Assembly (NCBI RefSeq): GCF_000004195.4
Contig: NC_030681.2
Coordinates: 3,028,982 to 3,092,981, forward strand
Origin: Xenopus tropicalis
Taxonomy: Eukaryota; Chordata; Amphibia; Anura; Pipidae
Length of the DNA stretch: 64,000 nucleotides
Direction: 5' to 3'
In this document: piece by piece, positions 1 through 13,400 of the stretch
Position numbering within the stretch: position 1 is the stretch's first letter
Layout of the letters: every line of letters starts with the position of its first letter
The notes under the pieces: model-generated
Seen by the model: the letters and a program-made list of their open reading frames with translations, nothing else
Told to the model about the DNA's origin: nothing
Databases searched by the model: none
Position numbers and translations under genes: made by a program

Positions 1-120
1 GATGTCTCCCTGCCCCTCATATGGTATAAAATGGCGGCGATTTGCAATAATTGCCCAAATGCGTTTCTGCAGTCTCTGCCGTAATTACCCTGTGGGAAAA
101 TTGTCTTAATGGGGCGCTTC

Positions 121-545
121 AGCTTTAAATTAACTGTTTGTAGAGAATAATATACTGCCATTATTTGCAGTTGGTCTTCATTTTTGATTATTTATGGTTT
201 TTGAATTGTTCAGCAGATCTCCAGTTTGGTATTTCAGCAGCTATCTGGTTGCTAGGGTCCAGATTACCCTAGCAACCAGGCAGGGGTGTGAATGAGAGAC
301 TGATGAGAAGATAATAGGGAGAGGCCTGAGTGGGAAGAGAAGGAATAAAAAGTAACAATAACAATAAAACTGGAGCCTCACAGAGCAATAGGGTTTGGCT
401 GCCGGGGTCAGTGACCCCCATTTGAAAGCTGGAAAGAGTCAGAAGAAAAAGGCAAATAATTAAAAAAGAAATAATAAAGACCAATTGAAAAGCTGATGAG
501 AATTATTAATTCTATAACATAAAAGGTGAACTGCCCCTTTAAATA
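121..545. mobile_element. T2/Kolobok-like MITE, TTAA type
   Basis: Dispersed Xenopus repeat. It has the conserved core (GCAGTTGGTCTTCATTTTTG, CTATCTGGTTGCTAGGGTCC, GAGCCTCACAGAGCAATAGG, GTCAGTGACCCCCATTTGAA) and ends in GGTGAACTGCCCCTTTAAA, the inverted TTAAAGG terminus. The left end is degenerate. The same core recurs at 7631, 11591, 37431, 47815 and 50925. Confidence 0.7.
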
Positions 546-1340
546 AGGTCTGTTTCTCAGAAACGTGAAATTCAAAGCGAGGAATAGGGATTAATTGCAA
601 TGAGTTCCCACCAATAACCGCGCAGAAGCAGGCTCCGCCCACCCCCATATCATTACTTGGAAATGAACCCCCACAATGCAATGGATGGAGATAGACGTTT
701 CCCCTATTTATTGTCCTTCTGACGCTCAAACATGGAACAGTCTCCTCGGCCCCCGGAACATTCTCCGACATTGCGCTCACTCAACATCAGCGGCCAATCA
801 GTTTCTCTTAAATTCTCCCCCCAAAACTGGCCAATGTAGAGCAGTCTCTTGCTGGCATGAAGATATCTCACCCCTCACTGGTACCCCAAGGGGCGTCTCG
901 CTGCCCCCCACGCTGACGTAGAACGTGAAGAAGTCTCTCGCCGACGCACAGAGGGGTCTCGCTGCCACACAGCAGTCTCTTTCGTGCCAAAGTGAGTCTC
1001 ATAACAAAAAGTTGGACGGGAAATAAAAACGTATTTTCCCGCCGTGGATTCTGCGTCCAAGTTTTCCGCCACAAAGCAAAACCGTCACAATATTTGCCCC
1101 ATGGAATCCCTGAGAAACTTTCCTCTCCGTGACAGTTCTTCATCCCATTGATCTCAGAGAGAGAGGGGGGGACCCCACACAATGAGAACATTGCGCCCCA
1201 AGAGACATGGGGGCGCCCCGCGTGAGTAATGAATGGACCTGGGTGCTTATGAAATCTCCGTTGGTGCCTCCTCGTGAAAGTGCCACCTTCATAAGCCGAC
1301 TCTGCCCGGGGGTCCCCCGGTCTCCCCCAAAGGGACAGAT
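546..1340 (-). other. Probable glp1r 3' UTR and downstream flank
   Basis: Single-copy sequence after the stop codon. From 850 to 1010 it holds a loose run of GTCTC(T/G)-rich segments. An uninterrupted frame continues past the glp1r stop in other registers, but nothing there resembles a protein. Confidence 0.5.
707..712 (-). terminator. Candidate poly(A) signal of glp1r
   Basis: TTTATT on the plus strand reads AATAAA on the gene's strand. It is the first such hexamer I see downstream of the stop codon and would give a 3' UTR of about 630-650 nt. This is inference from position only. Confidence 0.45.
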
Positions 1341-1478
1341 TTAAACGCTGCTGCCCACGGTGACCCCACTGCTCAGACTGTTGGCCGGGAATTTGATCGG
1401 CTTCAGGCCGCTGTCTCTGTGGCTGTAGAAATGTTCCAGCCGCCATCGCTCCCATCGTCTCTGGAACTCGGTTTGGAC
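1341..1478 (-). CDS. glp1r: glp1r exon 13: C-terminal tail
   Basis: 45 codons plus TAA, starting [16 protein letters not shown], which matches the GLP1R helix 8/tail text. It continues through a serine-rich [12 protein letters not shown] and stops. Human GLP1R carries about 10 more residues after this point, so the frog tail is shorter. The acceptor is TTGGCAG directly before GTC. Its pyrimidine tract belongs to the adjoining 59-bp minisatellite. Confidence 0.9.
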   Translation of the reverse strand, partial: VQTEFQRRWERWRLEHFYSHRDSGLKPIKFPANSLSSGVTVGSSV

Positions 1479-4400
1479 CTGCCAATGGGGAGAGGGGGGT
1501 AAATGGACCCAGTTACAGAGCCGGCCCTCCTGCTCTAGAGCTCAGTGGAATGGGGAGAGGGGGGTAAATGGACCCAGTTAGAGAGCCGGCCCTCCTGCTA
1601 TAGAGCTCAGTGGAATGGGGAGAGGGGGGTAAATGGACCCAGTTACAGAGCCGGCCCTCCTGCTCTAGAGCTCAGTGGAATGGGGAGAGGGGGGTAAATG
1701 GACCCAGTTAGAGAGCCGGCCCTCCTGCTATAGAGCTCAGTGGAATGGGGAGAGGGGGGTAAATGGACACAGAGCCGGCCCTCCTTCTATAGAGCTCAGT
1801 GGAATGGGGAGAGGGGGGTAAATGGACACAGAGCCGACCCTCCTGCTCTAGAGCTCAGTGGAATGGGGAGAGGGGGGTAAATGGACACAGAGCCGACCCT
1901 CCTGCTCTAGAGCTCAGTGGAATGGGGAGAGGGGGGTAAATGGACACAGAGCCGGCCTTCCTGCTATAGAGCTCAATGGAATGGCGAGAGGGGGGTAAAT
2001 GGACACAGAGCCGGCCTTCCTGCTCTAGAGCTCAGTGGAATGGGGAGAGGGGGGTAAATGGACACAGAGCCGGCCTTCCTGCTCTAGAGCTCAGTGGAAT
2101 GGGGAGAGGGGGGTAAATGGACACAGAGCCGGCCTTCCTGCTCTAGAGCTCAGTGGAATGGGGAGAGGGGGGTAAATGGACACAGAGCCGACCCTCCTGC
2201 TCTAGAGCTCAGTGGAATGGGGAGAGGGGGGTAAATGGACACAGAGCCGACCCTCCTGCTCTAGAGCTCAGTGGAATGGGGAGAGGGGGGTAAATGGACA
2301 CAGAGCCGGCCTTCCTGCTCTAGAGCTCAGTGGAATGGGGAGAGGGGGGTAAATGGACACCGAGCCGACCCTCCTGCTCTAGAGCTCAGTGGAATGGGGA
2401 GAGGGGGGTAAATGGACACAGAGCCGGCCTTCCTGCTCTAGAGCTCAGTGGAATGGGGAGAGGGGGGTAAATGGACACAGAGCCGGCCTTCCTGCTCTAG
2501 AGCTCAGTGGAATGGGGAGAGGGGGGTAAATGGACACAGAGCCGACCCTCCTGCTCTAGAGCTCAGTGGAATGGGGAGAGGGGGGTAAATGGACACAGAG
2601 CCGGCCTTCCTGCTCTAGAGCTCAGTGGAATGGGGAGAGGGGGGTAAATGGACACAGAGCCGACCCTCCTGCTCTAGAGCTCAGTGGAATGGGGAGAGGG
2701 GGGTAAATGGACACAGAGCCGACCCTCCTGCTCTAGAGCTCAGTGGAATGGGGAGAGGGGGGTAAATGGACACAGAGCCGGCCTTCCTGCTATAGAGCTC
2801 AATGGAATGGCGAGAGGGGGGTAAATGGACACAGAGCCGGCCTTCCTGCTCTAGAGCTCAGTGGAATGGGGAGAGGGGGGTAAATGGACACAGAGCCGAC
2901 CCTCCTGCTCTAGAGCTCAGTGGAATGGGGATAGGGGGGTAAATGGACCCAGTTAGAGAGCCGGCCCTCCTGCTATAGAGCTCAATGGAATGGGGAGAGG
3001 GGGGTAAATGGACACAGAGCCGGCCCTCCTGCTCTAGAGCTCAGTGGAATGGGGAGAGGGGGGTAAATGGACACAGCTGGCCCTCCTGCTCTAGAGCTCA
3101 ATGGAGAGGGGGGGAAATGGACCCAGTTACTTAACTGCCCCTCCTGCTCTAGAGCTCAATGGAATGGGGAGAGGGGGGTAAACGAATACAGAGCCGGCCC
3201 TCCTGCTATAGAGCTTAATGGAATGGGGAGAGGGGGGTAAATGGACACAGAGCCGGCCTTCCTGCTCTAGAGCTCAGTGGAATGGGGAGAGGGGGGTAAA
3301 TGGACACAGAGCCGACCCTCCTGCTATGGAGCTCAATGGAGAGAGGGGTAAATGGACCCAGTTACCTAACTGCCCCTCCTGTCCTAGAGCTCAATGGAAT
3401 GGGGAGAGGGGGGTAAACGAATACAGAGCCGGCCCCATCTGCTATAGAGCTCAGTGAAATGGAAATAAATATTTAAGAACAGACCCAACAGATTAATTAA
3501 TGGAATTGGTGAGGGGTACTTGGGCCATACTTGGAGTGGTGCCATATTGGGGTCCCCCCATGCACTCACCTCATTGTTGATAAAACAGTAAAGAATGGCG
3601 ACCATCAGCCCCTGGGGAATGAGCAGAGACACTTCATTAGAGAGGAGATCTCATCATCAGCATAGGAAGGGGTTCTTTACTGTAAGAGCAGTCAGATTAT
3701 GGGGTTCCCTACCAAGAGAGGGGAAATGAGTGATACATTGGGGGTGGGGAGGAAAGGGGATCTCACCATCAGCATAGGAAGGGGTTCCTTACTGTAAGGG
3801 CAGTCAGGTTATGGGATTCCCTACCCAGAGAGGGGGAATGAGTGATACATTGGGGGGGGGGGAGGGGATCTCACCATCAGCATAGGAAGGGGTTCCTTAC
3901 TGTAAGGGCAGTCAGGTTATGGGGTTCCCTACCCAGAGAGGGGGAATGAGTGATACATTGGGGGTGGGGAGGAAAGGGGATCTCACCATCAGCATAGGAA
4001 GGGGTTCCTTACTGTAAGGGCAGTCAGGTTATGGGATTCCCTACCCAGAGAGGGGGAATGAGTGATACATTGGGGGTGGGGAGGAAAGGGGATCTCACCA
4101 TCAGCATAGGAAGGGGTTCCTTACTGTAAGGGCAGTCAGGTTATGGGATTCCCTACCAAGAGAGGGGGAATGAGTGATTCATTGGGGGGGGGAGGAAAGG
4201 AGATCTCACCATCAGCATAGGAAGGGGCCCTTTAGAATAACTATTATTAATATAAATGGGGATTTTTCCTGTTTTGATCTTTTATACCCAGGCTCTCAAA
4301 ATATTATGTAACGGTGAACTTCCCCTTTAATCTCCAGGCTTCAGTATAACATAAGGAGGAATATGATGGGTTGCGGGGGGGGGGGTGAGTGCAGGGCTGG

Positions 4401-7400
4401 CAGGGGCCCATAGTTAGTGCCATTGGCTTTGCCAGCAGTGACAATGGGCCGGGCACAAGTTCACAAGCTTCACCCCCCCCAGTGTAAGTGTTGGGCCCAT
4501 CAGCCCCTCGAGCTCCATCTGCCGCCCCTAAATCACACGCACCGTCTGTCTGGCGCCAAATGGGAGGAGCAGAGTCGCTGAAAGGCATCATGGGAGGTAC
4601 CACTGTGCCGCCTTTATGGTTTCCATGCCAACAGAACAACCAATAGTAAGAAGATAAAATGAATTGAATTCTATTCTGTCGGTTTCGATGCTCCGTACCT
4701 GGAAGGAGCTAAAGGACAACTCGAAGAAGAGCTTGATGTAGCGCAGCGCTCCCTTAGCGTGTTCGTCTGTGATAAATGCGAAGATGATCTCGTGGGTTCC
4801 CAACAGGGGGATCAGGGTCAGGGTGGACTTGGCCAACCTACAGTCATGGAGAGAAGAACAAGACTATCAGCAAGTTCTAGAAACTCCCAGCAAGCTTAGG
4901 GGCTGTTCCTGCTGAATTGTGCTTAGTACAGGGGAATCCCTATGTGCCATAGTTTTATGGTATCTCTCTGTACAGGCTATGAGCAAACTTAGGGGGCTGT
5001 TCCTGCTGAATTGTGCTTAGTACAGGGGAATCCCTATGTGCCATAGTTTTATGGTATCTCTCTGTACAGGCTATGAGCAAACTTAGGGGGCTGTTCCTGC
5101 TGAATTGTGCTTAGTACAGGGGAATCCCTATGTGCCATAGTTTTATGGTATCTCTCTGTACAGGCTATGAGCAAACTTAGGGGGCTGTTCCTGCTGAATT
5201 GTGCTTAGTACAGGGAATCCCAGTAGAAGAATGGGGAAGCTGTGTGGGGCAGACAGTAGCAGTATAAAGCTGTATATTCCCATATAAGTGCAGGGATAGT
5301 TTAGCTGACGTTGCTGTTCCGACTCCCCGCGCCCCAGAGTCTCACTAAGAAGCTAATTGGGCAGTAACTGCCGGCTCCCAGGATTCATTGCTGAGTGAGT
5401 GGCGGCTGCTGGAATACAAATGGCGCATTAATTGCACCCAGAGCGCCGCTCCCCCCGGGGGCCATTACGCCGGTCACTTAGTGCTGATGGAGCGGCGGCT
5501 GCGGGGCAGGGATGGAACGGGGGAAGGTTAATAAATACGGTGTTTATCTGCGGGAGAAGCTTATCTGTAATTACACTCGGCCCGGGATCCAATCCAATTG
5601 TTTCTTTTGTGTCAGATCTGGGGATACAGATATCCATCCGCCTCCGGCCAATCACATCCCTGAGATTCATTCCCTCAGATTTCTGCGCTTCCCTCCAAAC
5701 CCTCTGTCTGTCTGTGTCTGTGTGTCTGTCTGTGTGTCTCTGTGTGTCTGTCTGTGTGTGTCTGTCTGTGTGTGTCTGTCTGTCTGTGTGTCTCTGTGTG
5801 TCTGTCTGTGTCTGTCTGTCTGTGTGTCTCTGTGTGTCTGTCTGTCTGTGTGTCTCTGTGTGTCTGTCTGTGTCTGTCTGTCTGTGTCTGTCTGTGTGTG
5901 TCTGTCTGTCTGTGTCTGTCTGTCTGTCTGTGTCTGTCTGTCTGTGTCTGTCTGTCTGTGTGTGTCTGTCTCTGTCTGTGTGTCTGTCTGTGTGTGTCTG
6001 TCTGTCTGTGTCTGTCTGTCTGTGTGTGTCTGTCTGTGTGTGTGTGTCTGTCTGTCTGTGTCTGTCTGTCTGTGTCTGTCTGTCTGTGTCTGTCTGTCTG
6101 TGTCTGTCTGTGTGTGTCTGTCTGTGTCTGTCTGTGTGTGTGTGTCTGTCTGTCTGTGTCTGTCTGTCTGTCTGTGTCTGTCTGTCTGTGTGTGTCTGTC
6201 TGTGTGTGTCTGTCTGTCTGTCTGTGTCTGTCTGTCTGTGTCTGTCTGTCTGTCTGTGTGTGTCTGTCTGTCTGTGTGTGTGTGTCTGTCTGTCTGTGTG
6301 TGTCTGTCTGTCTGTGTGTGTCTGTCTCTGTCTGTGTGTCTGTCTGTGTGTGTGTGTCTGTCTGTGTCTGTCTGTCTGTCTGTGTCTGTCTGTCTGTGTC
6401 TGTCTGTCTGTGTCTGTCTGTGTGTGTGTGTCTGTGTGTGTCTGTCTGTGTGTGTCTGTCTGTGTGTGTGTGTCTGTGTCTGTCTGTGTGTGTCTGTCTG
6501 TGTGTGTCTGTCTGTGTGTGTGTCTGTCTGTCTGTGTCTGTCTGTCTGTGTCTGTCTGTCTGTGTCTGTCTGTCTGTGTGTGTCTGTCTGTCTGTGTCTG
6601 TCTGTCTGTGTCTGTCTGTCTGTGTGTCTGTCTGTGTGTCTGTGTCTGTCTGTGTGTGTCTGTCTGTGTCTGTCTGTCTGTCTGTGTGTGTCTGTCTGTG
6701 TGTGTCTGTCTGTGTCTGTCTGTCTGTCTGTCTGTGTCTGTCTGTCTGTCTGTGTCTGTCTGTGTGTGTCTGTCTGTCTGTGTCTGTCTGTCTGTGTGTG
6801 TCTGTCTGTCTGTCTGTGTCTGTCTGTCTGTGTCTGTCTGTCTGTGTGTCTGTCTGTGTGTCTGTGTCTGTCTGTGTGTGTCTGTCTGTGTGTGTCTGTC
6901 TGTGTCTGTCTGTCTGTCTGTGTGTGTCTGTCTGTGTGTGTCTGTCTGTGTGTGTCTGTCTGTCTGTGTGTGTCTGTCTGTCTGTCTGTGTCTGTCAGCG
7001 CCTCAGCCTGAATTTAATATTTTTTTCTGAAAAACACTAATTGGGTTATTTGTCCCTCTGTGTATTTATCTGTCGTCATGGCCACCGTGCCCCTCCCCTT
7101 ACCCGCTGGCGGCGTTGTGATATCGTTATTATTACCGATCCGCTCATTTAGCGCCTTTGTCCTTTTTTTCACTTATTTCTAAGAATGTTCTCTGTTATTT
7201 TTTTCTAAATCTTTAAAAATCAAATTTTCCTCCATTTGAGTTGCTTCTCCCCCTCCCGGGATTGGTTCCCGACTCCCCCCCTTCCCGCTAATCATTCTCC
7301 CAATGTTTTATCTGCTCAGAAACCGTTTCCGTGACGGGGACGATGCGCTAATTATCTGCAATAAAGGGCAAGTAGAACTCTTGGATTTTGTTGACACTAA

Positions 7401-10400
7401 ATTGCAGTTTGGATACAGGTGACTTTTTGGATATTTAGATCTTTACAGATAAAGGGAAAGTTAACCCTCGCATTGATTCTAAACCCTCTAAACTGCATTT
7501 TATCCTCCGGCGCCAGGATCCGGGGCGAATTAGAGCAAATTGGAATCAAATCAACTGGGGATCCGCGAGGTGTGATTCAGTAACCTGAGGGCCCAGTGGC
7601 CCCCGCTATGTAAGGTGCCACTCACACAGGGTTAAAGTTGTAGTTCACCTTTCAGTTAACTCTTAGTACGATGTAGAGAGTAATTTGCAATTGGTCTTCT
7701 CGTTTTATTTGTGGTTTTCTTTTTATTAATTTAGTTTTAGTTCATAAACTCTCCAATTTCCGCAGCAATCTGGTTGCCAGGGTTCAAATTACCTTGGAAA
7801 CCAGGCAGTAGTTTTAGTACGATGTAGAGAGTAATTTGCAATTGGTCTTCTCTTTTTATTTGTGGTTTTTTTTTACTAATTTAGTTTTTTTAGTTCAGAA
7901 ACTCTCCAATTTCTGCAGCTATCTGGTTGCCAGGGTTCAAATTACCTTGGAAACCAGTCAGTCGTTTTAGTACGATGTAGAGAGTAATTTGCAATTGGTC
8001 TTCTCTTTTTATTTGCTTTTTTTTTATTTAGTTTTTGTTCAGAAACTCTCCAATTTCCGCAGCAATCTGGTTGCCAGGGTTCAAATTACCTTGGAAACCA
8101 GGCAGTAGTTTTAGTACGATGTAGAGAGTAATTTGCAATTGGTCTTCTCTTTTTATTTGCTTTTTTTTAATTTAGTTTTTGTTCAAAAACTCTCCAATTT
8201 TCGCAGCTATCTGGTTGCCAGGGTTCAATTTACCTTAGCAACCAGGCAGTAGTTTGAATGAGAGACTGGAATATGAATAGGGGAGGGGCTGAATAGAAAT
8301 ATAAGGAATAAACAGTAACAATAAAACTGGAGCCTCACAGAGCAATAGGGTTTGGGCAGAGGAAGGCAAATCATTTTAAAACTATAAAAAAATGAAGACC
8401 AACTGCAAAGCTGTTTGGAATTGGTCAGTCTGTAACGTAATTAAAGATCATATATAGGTGAATTTAGAAATGAAACACTTCATTGCCCGTTGGTCCCACT
8501 GAGGGTTTATATTGGGGGGCCGGGAACGGATTCGCTTTATTGCAAGTTCTGAGGTAGAAAGCGGCGGGGGGCGCGCTCATGGGAAAGGCGGGAAGGTGTG
8601 TGGGAGGGCAGCAGCGGCGCTACTAGCCAATAAGCGCTCTCTATGGCTCCGTGTGTGAGCGGAACCGGTTCTGTTCATGATACTCCCCTGCACACAGCGC
8701 CCTCTGTTGTTCTTAAATAATAATTAGCGTGTGTCCCTGTCACCATTTCCACCTGTTCCCCCCAGGGAACTCCCAGCACCCTCTCTGATGGGGGGGATAC
8801 AGGTGCAACTGTTTGTGTAACCAAAATCATTGCACTCAATTCACTTTTTCTTGCCCCCCCCCCCCATTTGCGCTTAATTGGGCGCCCCAATAATGCACTC
8901 TTGGATTTTAACAGCAGCCTGAGGGGCAGGAGACACTTGGATGTTGTAATATCAGAATTTAGAAGGCCTGTGTAACCCCAATGTGATTGGGGAGCCCCTG
9001 GGGGTTGCATGGTGCCCCCCACATTATTTATACACCCCCATGTGACCAGTGGTTCTTCCCCGTAGAACTGGGGCACTGATAGTCCCATAGGGACCAATGG
9101 GTTAAATTAGTAGGAAATTTATATCAAGGGCCCCCCAGGCACCAACAAGGTCCCCGACTTTTCCTTCACCCCAATAAATCACTTTACCTGCCTTCACTTC
9201 TACCCTTCATTTAACATTAGCTTAATCCCTATGGCTTGTCTGTGGGCGCAGCACTTAGGTCTCACTTTACTGCATTCTCCTGCCATAGACATCTCCATAT
9301 CACACTTGGACTGTCTGTCTAGCAACTGTTCAGCCTCGCTTTCTGGCAGTCCATGACATCACCAGGGAGGGGCAGCAAAAGAAAGTGCTGTTTGTTAGGC
9401 AAAATGACCCAAACACCATGGAGGGCTCAGTACCCAGTCTCAGTGTCTGGGTTGGGTCAGTACCCAGCAGGACAGGGCAACAAAAATGAGACAAGTGATC
9501 AGATTGGCAGAGACAGGCGCCAATAGTGAGAGCTTCTCCCAAGCTTTATAGGGGCAATTGGGGCAGAGAAACCAAAGTGTCATTTCTACAACTGCCCCAG
9601 TACCAGTAAACGTGGGACGGTTCTGGCACCAAACTTTAAAGCACTGGGAGGGGCAAGGTCACATGACTAGCCTAAATCCCTGGCTAGGATAGAAGGAAAC
9701 CAAAATGGCAGCCCCCACCCATATAACAGATACACTTCCTGCCTGTAGAAGAGAAGGTGCAGCAGCCAATAAGGCGCCAGGTTCTGACCTGCACTTGGTG
9801 TCGGTTCTGCACATGAGGTTGGCCTGCAGCTTGGAGATGATGATGCAAATCACTCGGATGAAGATCACGAAATTCACCTGAAAGGAAAAAAAAACGAGTT
9901 TATATTCCCCCCTCGGGGTCTCTCAGCTCTATTAAAGGGGAACTGTTCCTTTGCATTAGCCAATAGGATTGCTGGGCAGCTCTCAGGGGTTGGCACCTTG
10001 GGGACTGACTAACGTGGCTCTGGGCCCAGTGATAGTGATACCTGCTGATAGAGTGCAAGCTCACTGTGCGAGTTACTATACCCACCCCTCCATGCCCCAT
10101 ATAAGCAGGTGTCGCCGTGCAGCCCCCAGGCTTGGGGAGAGGGATGAGATGGAGGGGGGTAATTGATTGGGAAGCAGCAAACTTACCCCGATGGCCATAA
10201 GGATTGGGAGCCGGATGATCAGCCAGAAATTCATATTGTAATTCCGTGTCCAGCAGCTAGGGGGAGAGGGAATGGGTCATTCTGGGTCACACCAAGTCAT
10301 AGGGGGGGGGGGAATAAAGGCACAATATATTCCTCACTCCCTGACTGTCTGTCTCTGTGCATTACTCTCACTCCCCGTCTGTCTCTGTACAGCCCGGGGC

Positions 10401-13400
10401 ATTACTCTCACTCCCCGTCTGTCTCTGTACAGCCCGGGGCATTACTCTCACTCCCCGTCTGTCTCTGTACAGCCCGGGCATTACTCTCACTCCCCGTCTG
10501 TCTCTGTACAGCCCGGGCATTACTCTCACTCCCCGTCTGTCTCTGTACAGCCCGGGGCATTACTCTCACTCCCCGTCTGTCTCTGTACAGCCCGGGGCAT
10601 TACTCTCACTCCCCGTCTGTCTCTGTACAGCCCGGGGCATTACTCTCACTCCCCGTCTGTCTCTGTACAGCCCGGGGCATTACTCTCACTCCCCGTCTGT
10701 CTCTGTACAGCCCGGGGCATTACTCTCACTCCCCGTCTGTCTCTGTACAGCCCGGGGCATTACTCTCACTCCCCGTCTGTCTCTGTACAGCCCGGGGCAT
10801 TACTCTCACTCCCCGTCTGTCTCTGTACAGCCCGGGGCATTACTCTCACTCCCCGTCTGTCTCTGTACAGCCCGGGGCATTACTCTCACTCCCTGTCTGT
10901 CTGTCTCTGTACAGCCCGGGGCATTACTCTCACTCCCCGTCTGTCTCTGTACAGCCCGGGGCATTACTCTCACTCCCTGTCTGTCTGTCTCTGTACAGCC
11001 CGGGGCATTACTCTCACTCCTTGTCTGTCTGTCTCTGTACAGCCCGGGGCATTACTCTCACTCCCCGCCTGTCTCTGTACAGCCCGGGGCATTACTCTCA
11101 CTCCCCGCCTGTCTCTGTACAGCCCGGGGCATTACTCTCACTCCCTGTCTCTGTGTATTTGCCCCATAGGGCAGTGCAGGGAGTAGATCAGTGCAAATCC
11201 CTGTGCCCTGATCCCATTGGCCGGGCAGTTATGTTATTACGTCTCTGTACCGGTTGCCGCTGCTGCATTGGGTCAGTGCCGGTTCTGTTCCAGTAATGTG
11301 AGTAATGGGCCAGCGCCTGGGCGACTTAATTACAGCACAAATAATATCCCATCCCTGCGCCTCGTTATCTGACAAGCGCAGCCGCATCCCCCAGCACCCC
11401 CAGTCGCTGCACAGTAAGAACATTGGGAAGGGGAGGGGCAAGCGGAGGTGGCAGGGTGCCAGCGGCAGAGCAGTGGGTGCTACTGGCATTATTATGGGTT
11501 CCCAATAAAACAAAGGAAATGAGATTCTACCCCTGGGTCCCGTGCACTGGGGGCACAGAATTCTGTTTCCACAAAAGGGGGGGGGCTATATTAAAGGGGT
11601 AGTTCCCCTTTAAATGAACCTTTAGTATAACGGAGTGAATGCTGTTCTGAGACAATTTGAAATTGGTCTTCATTTGCCGTTTTTGAATTATTGAGCTTTT
11701 TGTTCTCCAGTTTGGAATTTCAGCAGCTATCTGGTTGCTAGGGTCCAGTTTAACCTAACAACCAGGCAATGGTTTGAAAGAGAGACAGGAATATGAATGG
11801 AGGAGGGCCTAAACAGAAGTAATAAAGTATAAGTTAGTGAGTGAGTGCAGGGGGGGGGGGCGGGCGGTTCTGAGCCCGAGGGATGGTTGCCGTGGCGCCT
11901 AACGAACCCGGTGATACAATTTATTATCATCATTTATTAAGCGCATTCTTATTAAACCGTATTTAATCCGTGCATCCCGCGCAGGAAGCTGTCAGTCTCC
12001 GCCGCTCGTTATACGATGCCCCCGAGCCGTCCCTGCGCAGGGTTAACTTTGCCTTTAATTACACGCAATCTCTCAGAATGAGTACATTAGCCCATAATTA
12101 CCTGTGTCAATATTCATACACTTCATTATGCAAACGAGCACCACAAACGCACGCTAATGGCTAATTAAGTGATTAGTTGACCAATTAGGCGCATAATAAC
12201 CGAGTATTGGGGCGGCGGCCTCACGCTTTAGCGAATGGGAACTTGTTCTCTCCTAACGATAATGAGCATTGAGGCGCCGAGATGTCAGGGGATAATTATG
12301 CGCACTCACAGATCTCGCCGTAGCGTTAATGAGGCCCTTATTGTGTTTATGTACGCGGGGGGAGGGGCCAATAACATCATGCAAATTGTATTTATATAAA
12401 TTCCCCCCCTCGGGTCCCACAGGGTGCAAATACTGAGCAGAACCAATAGCCTCTCAGAATCCAGGGCCACGGGGGGCTCAGCATATAGCAGCCACATTAG
12501 GCCACACCCTAATCCTTAGTAAGCCACACCCCTTTATACAGGGAACTCTGAGTATCACTCATGTATTATAAGGGATAATGTACCCCCTACTGTAAATGAT
12601 AAGGATATTAGCAGTCACTGAGGGGTTCTGTGCCCCCCATATAAAGGCACAAGGCTGCAGGCTGAGTTATACAGGGAACTCTGAGTATCACTCATGTATT
12701 ATAAGGGATACTGTACCCCCTACTGTAAATGATAAGGATATTAGCAGTCACTGAGGGGTTCTGTGCCCCCCATATAAAGGCACAAGGCTGCAGGCTGAGT
12801 TATACAGGGAACTCTGAGTATCACTCATGTATTATAAGGGATAATGTACCCCCTACTGTAAATGATAAGGATATTAGCAGTCACTGAGGGGTTCTGTGCC
12901 CCCCATATAAAGGCACAAGGCTGCAGGCTGAGTTATACAGGGAACTCTGAGTATCACTCATGTATTATAAGGGATAATGTACCCCCTACTGTAAATGATA
13001 AGGATATTAGCAGTCACTGAGGGGTTCTGTGCCCCCATATAAAGGCACAAGGCTGCAGGCTGAGTTATACAGGGAACTCTGAGTATCACTCATGTATTAT
13101 AAGGGATACTGTACCCCCTACTGTAAATGATAAGGATATTAGCAGTCACTGAGGGGTTCTGTGCCCCCCATATAAAGGCACCAAGGCTGCAGGCTGAGTT
13201 ATACAGGGAACTCTGAGTATCACTCATGTATTATAAGGGATAATGTACCCCCTACTGTAAATGATAAGGATATTAGCAGTCACTGAGGGGTTCTGTGCCC
13301 CCCATATAAAGGCACAAGGCTGCAGGCTGAGTTATACAGGGAACTCTGAGTATCACTCATGTATTATAAGGGATAATGTACCCCCTACTGTAAATGATAA

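Noticed and set aside
868..1485. 205-codon minus-strand frame over the last glp1r exon
   Set aside because: It is a shifted frame; the true exon reads VQTEFQRRW in another register and stops at 1341-1343.
5432..7040. Plus-strand frames of 432-532 codons rich in C, V, S, L
   Set aside because: Pure translation of a CTGT/TG microsatellite.
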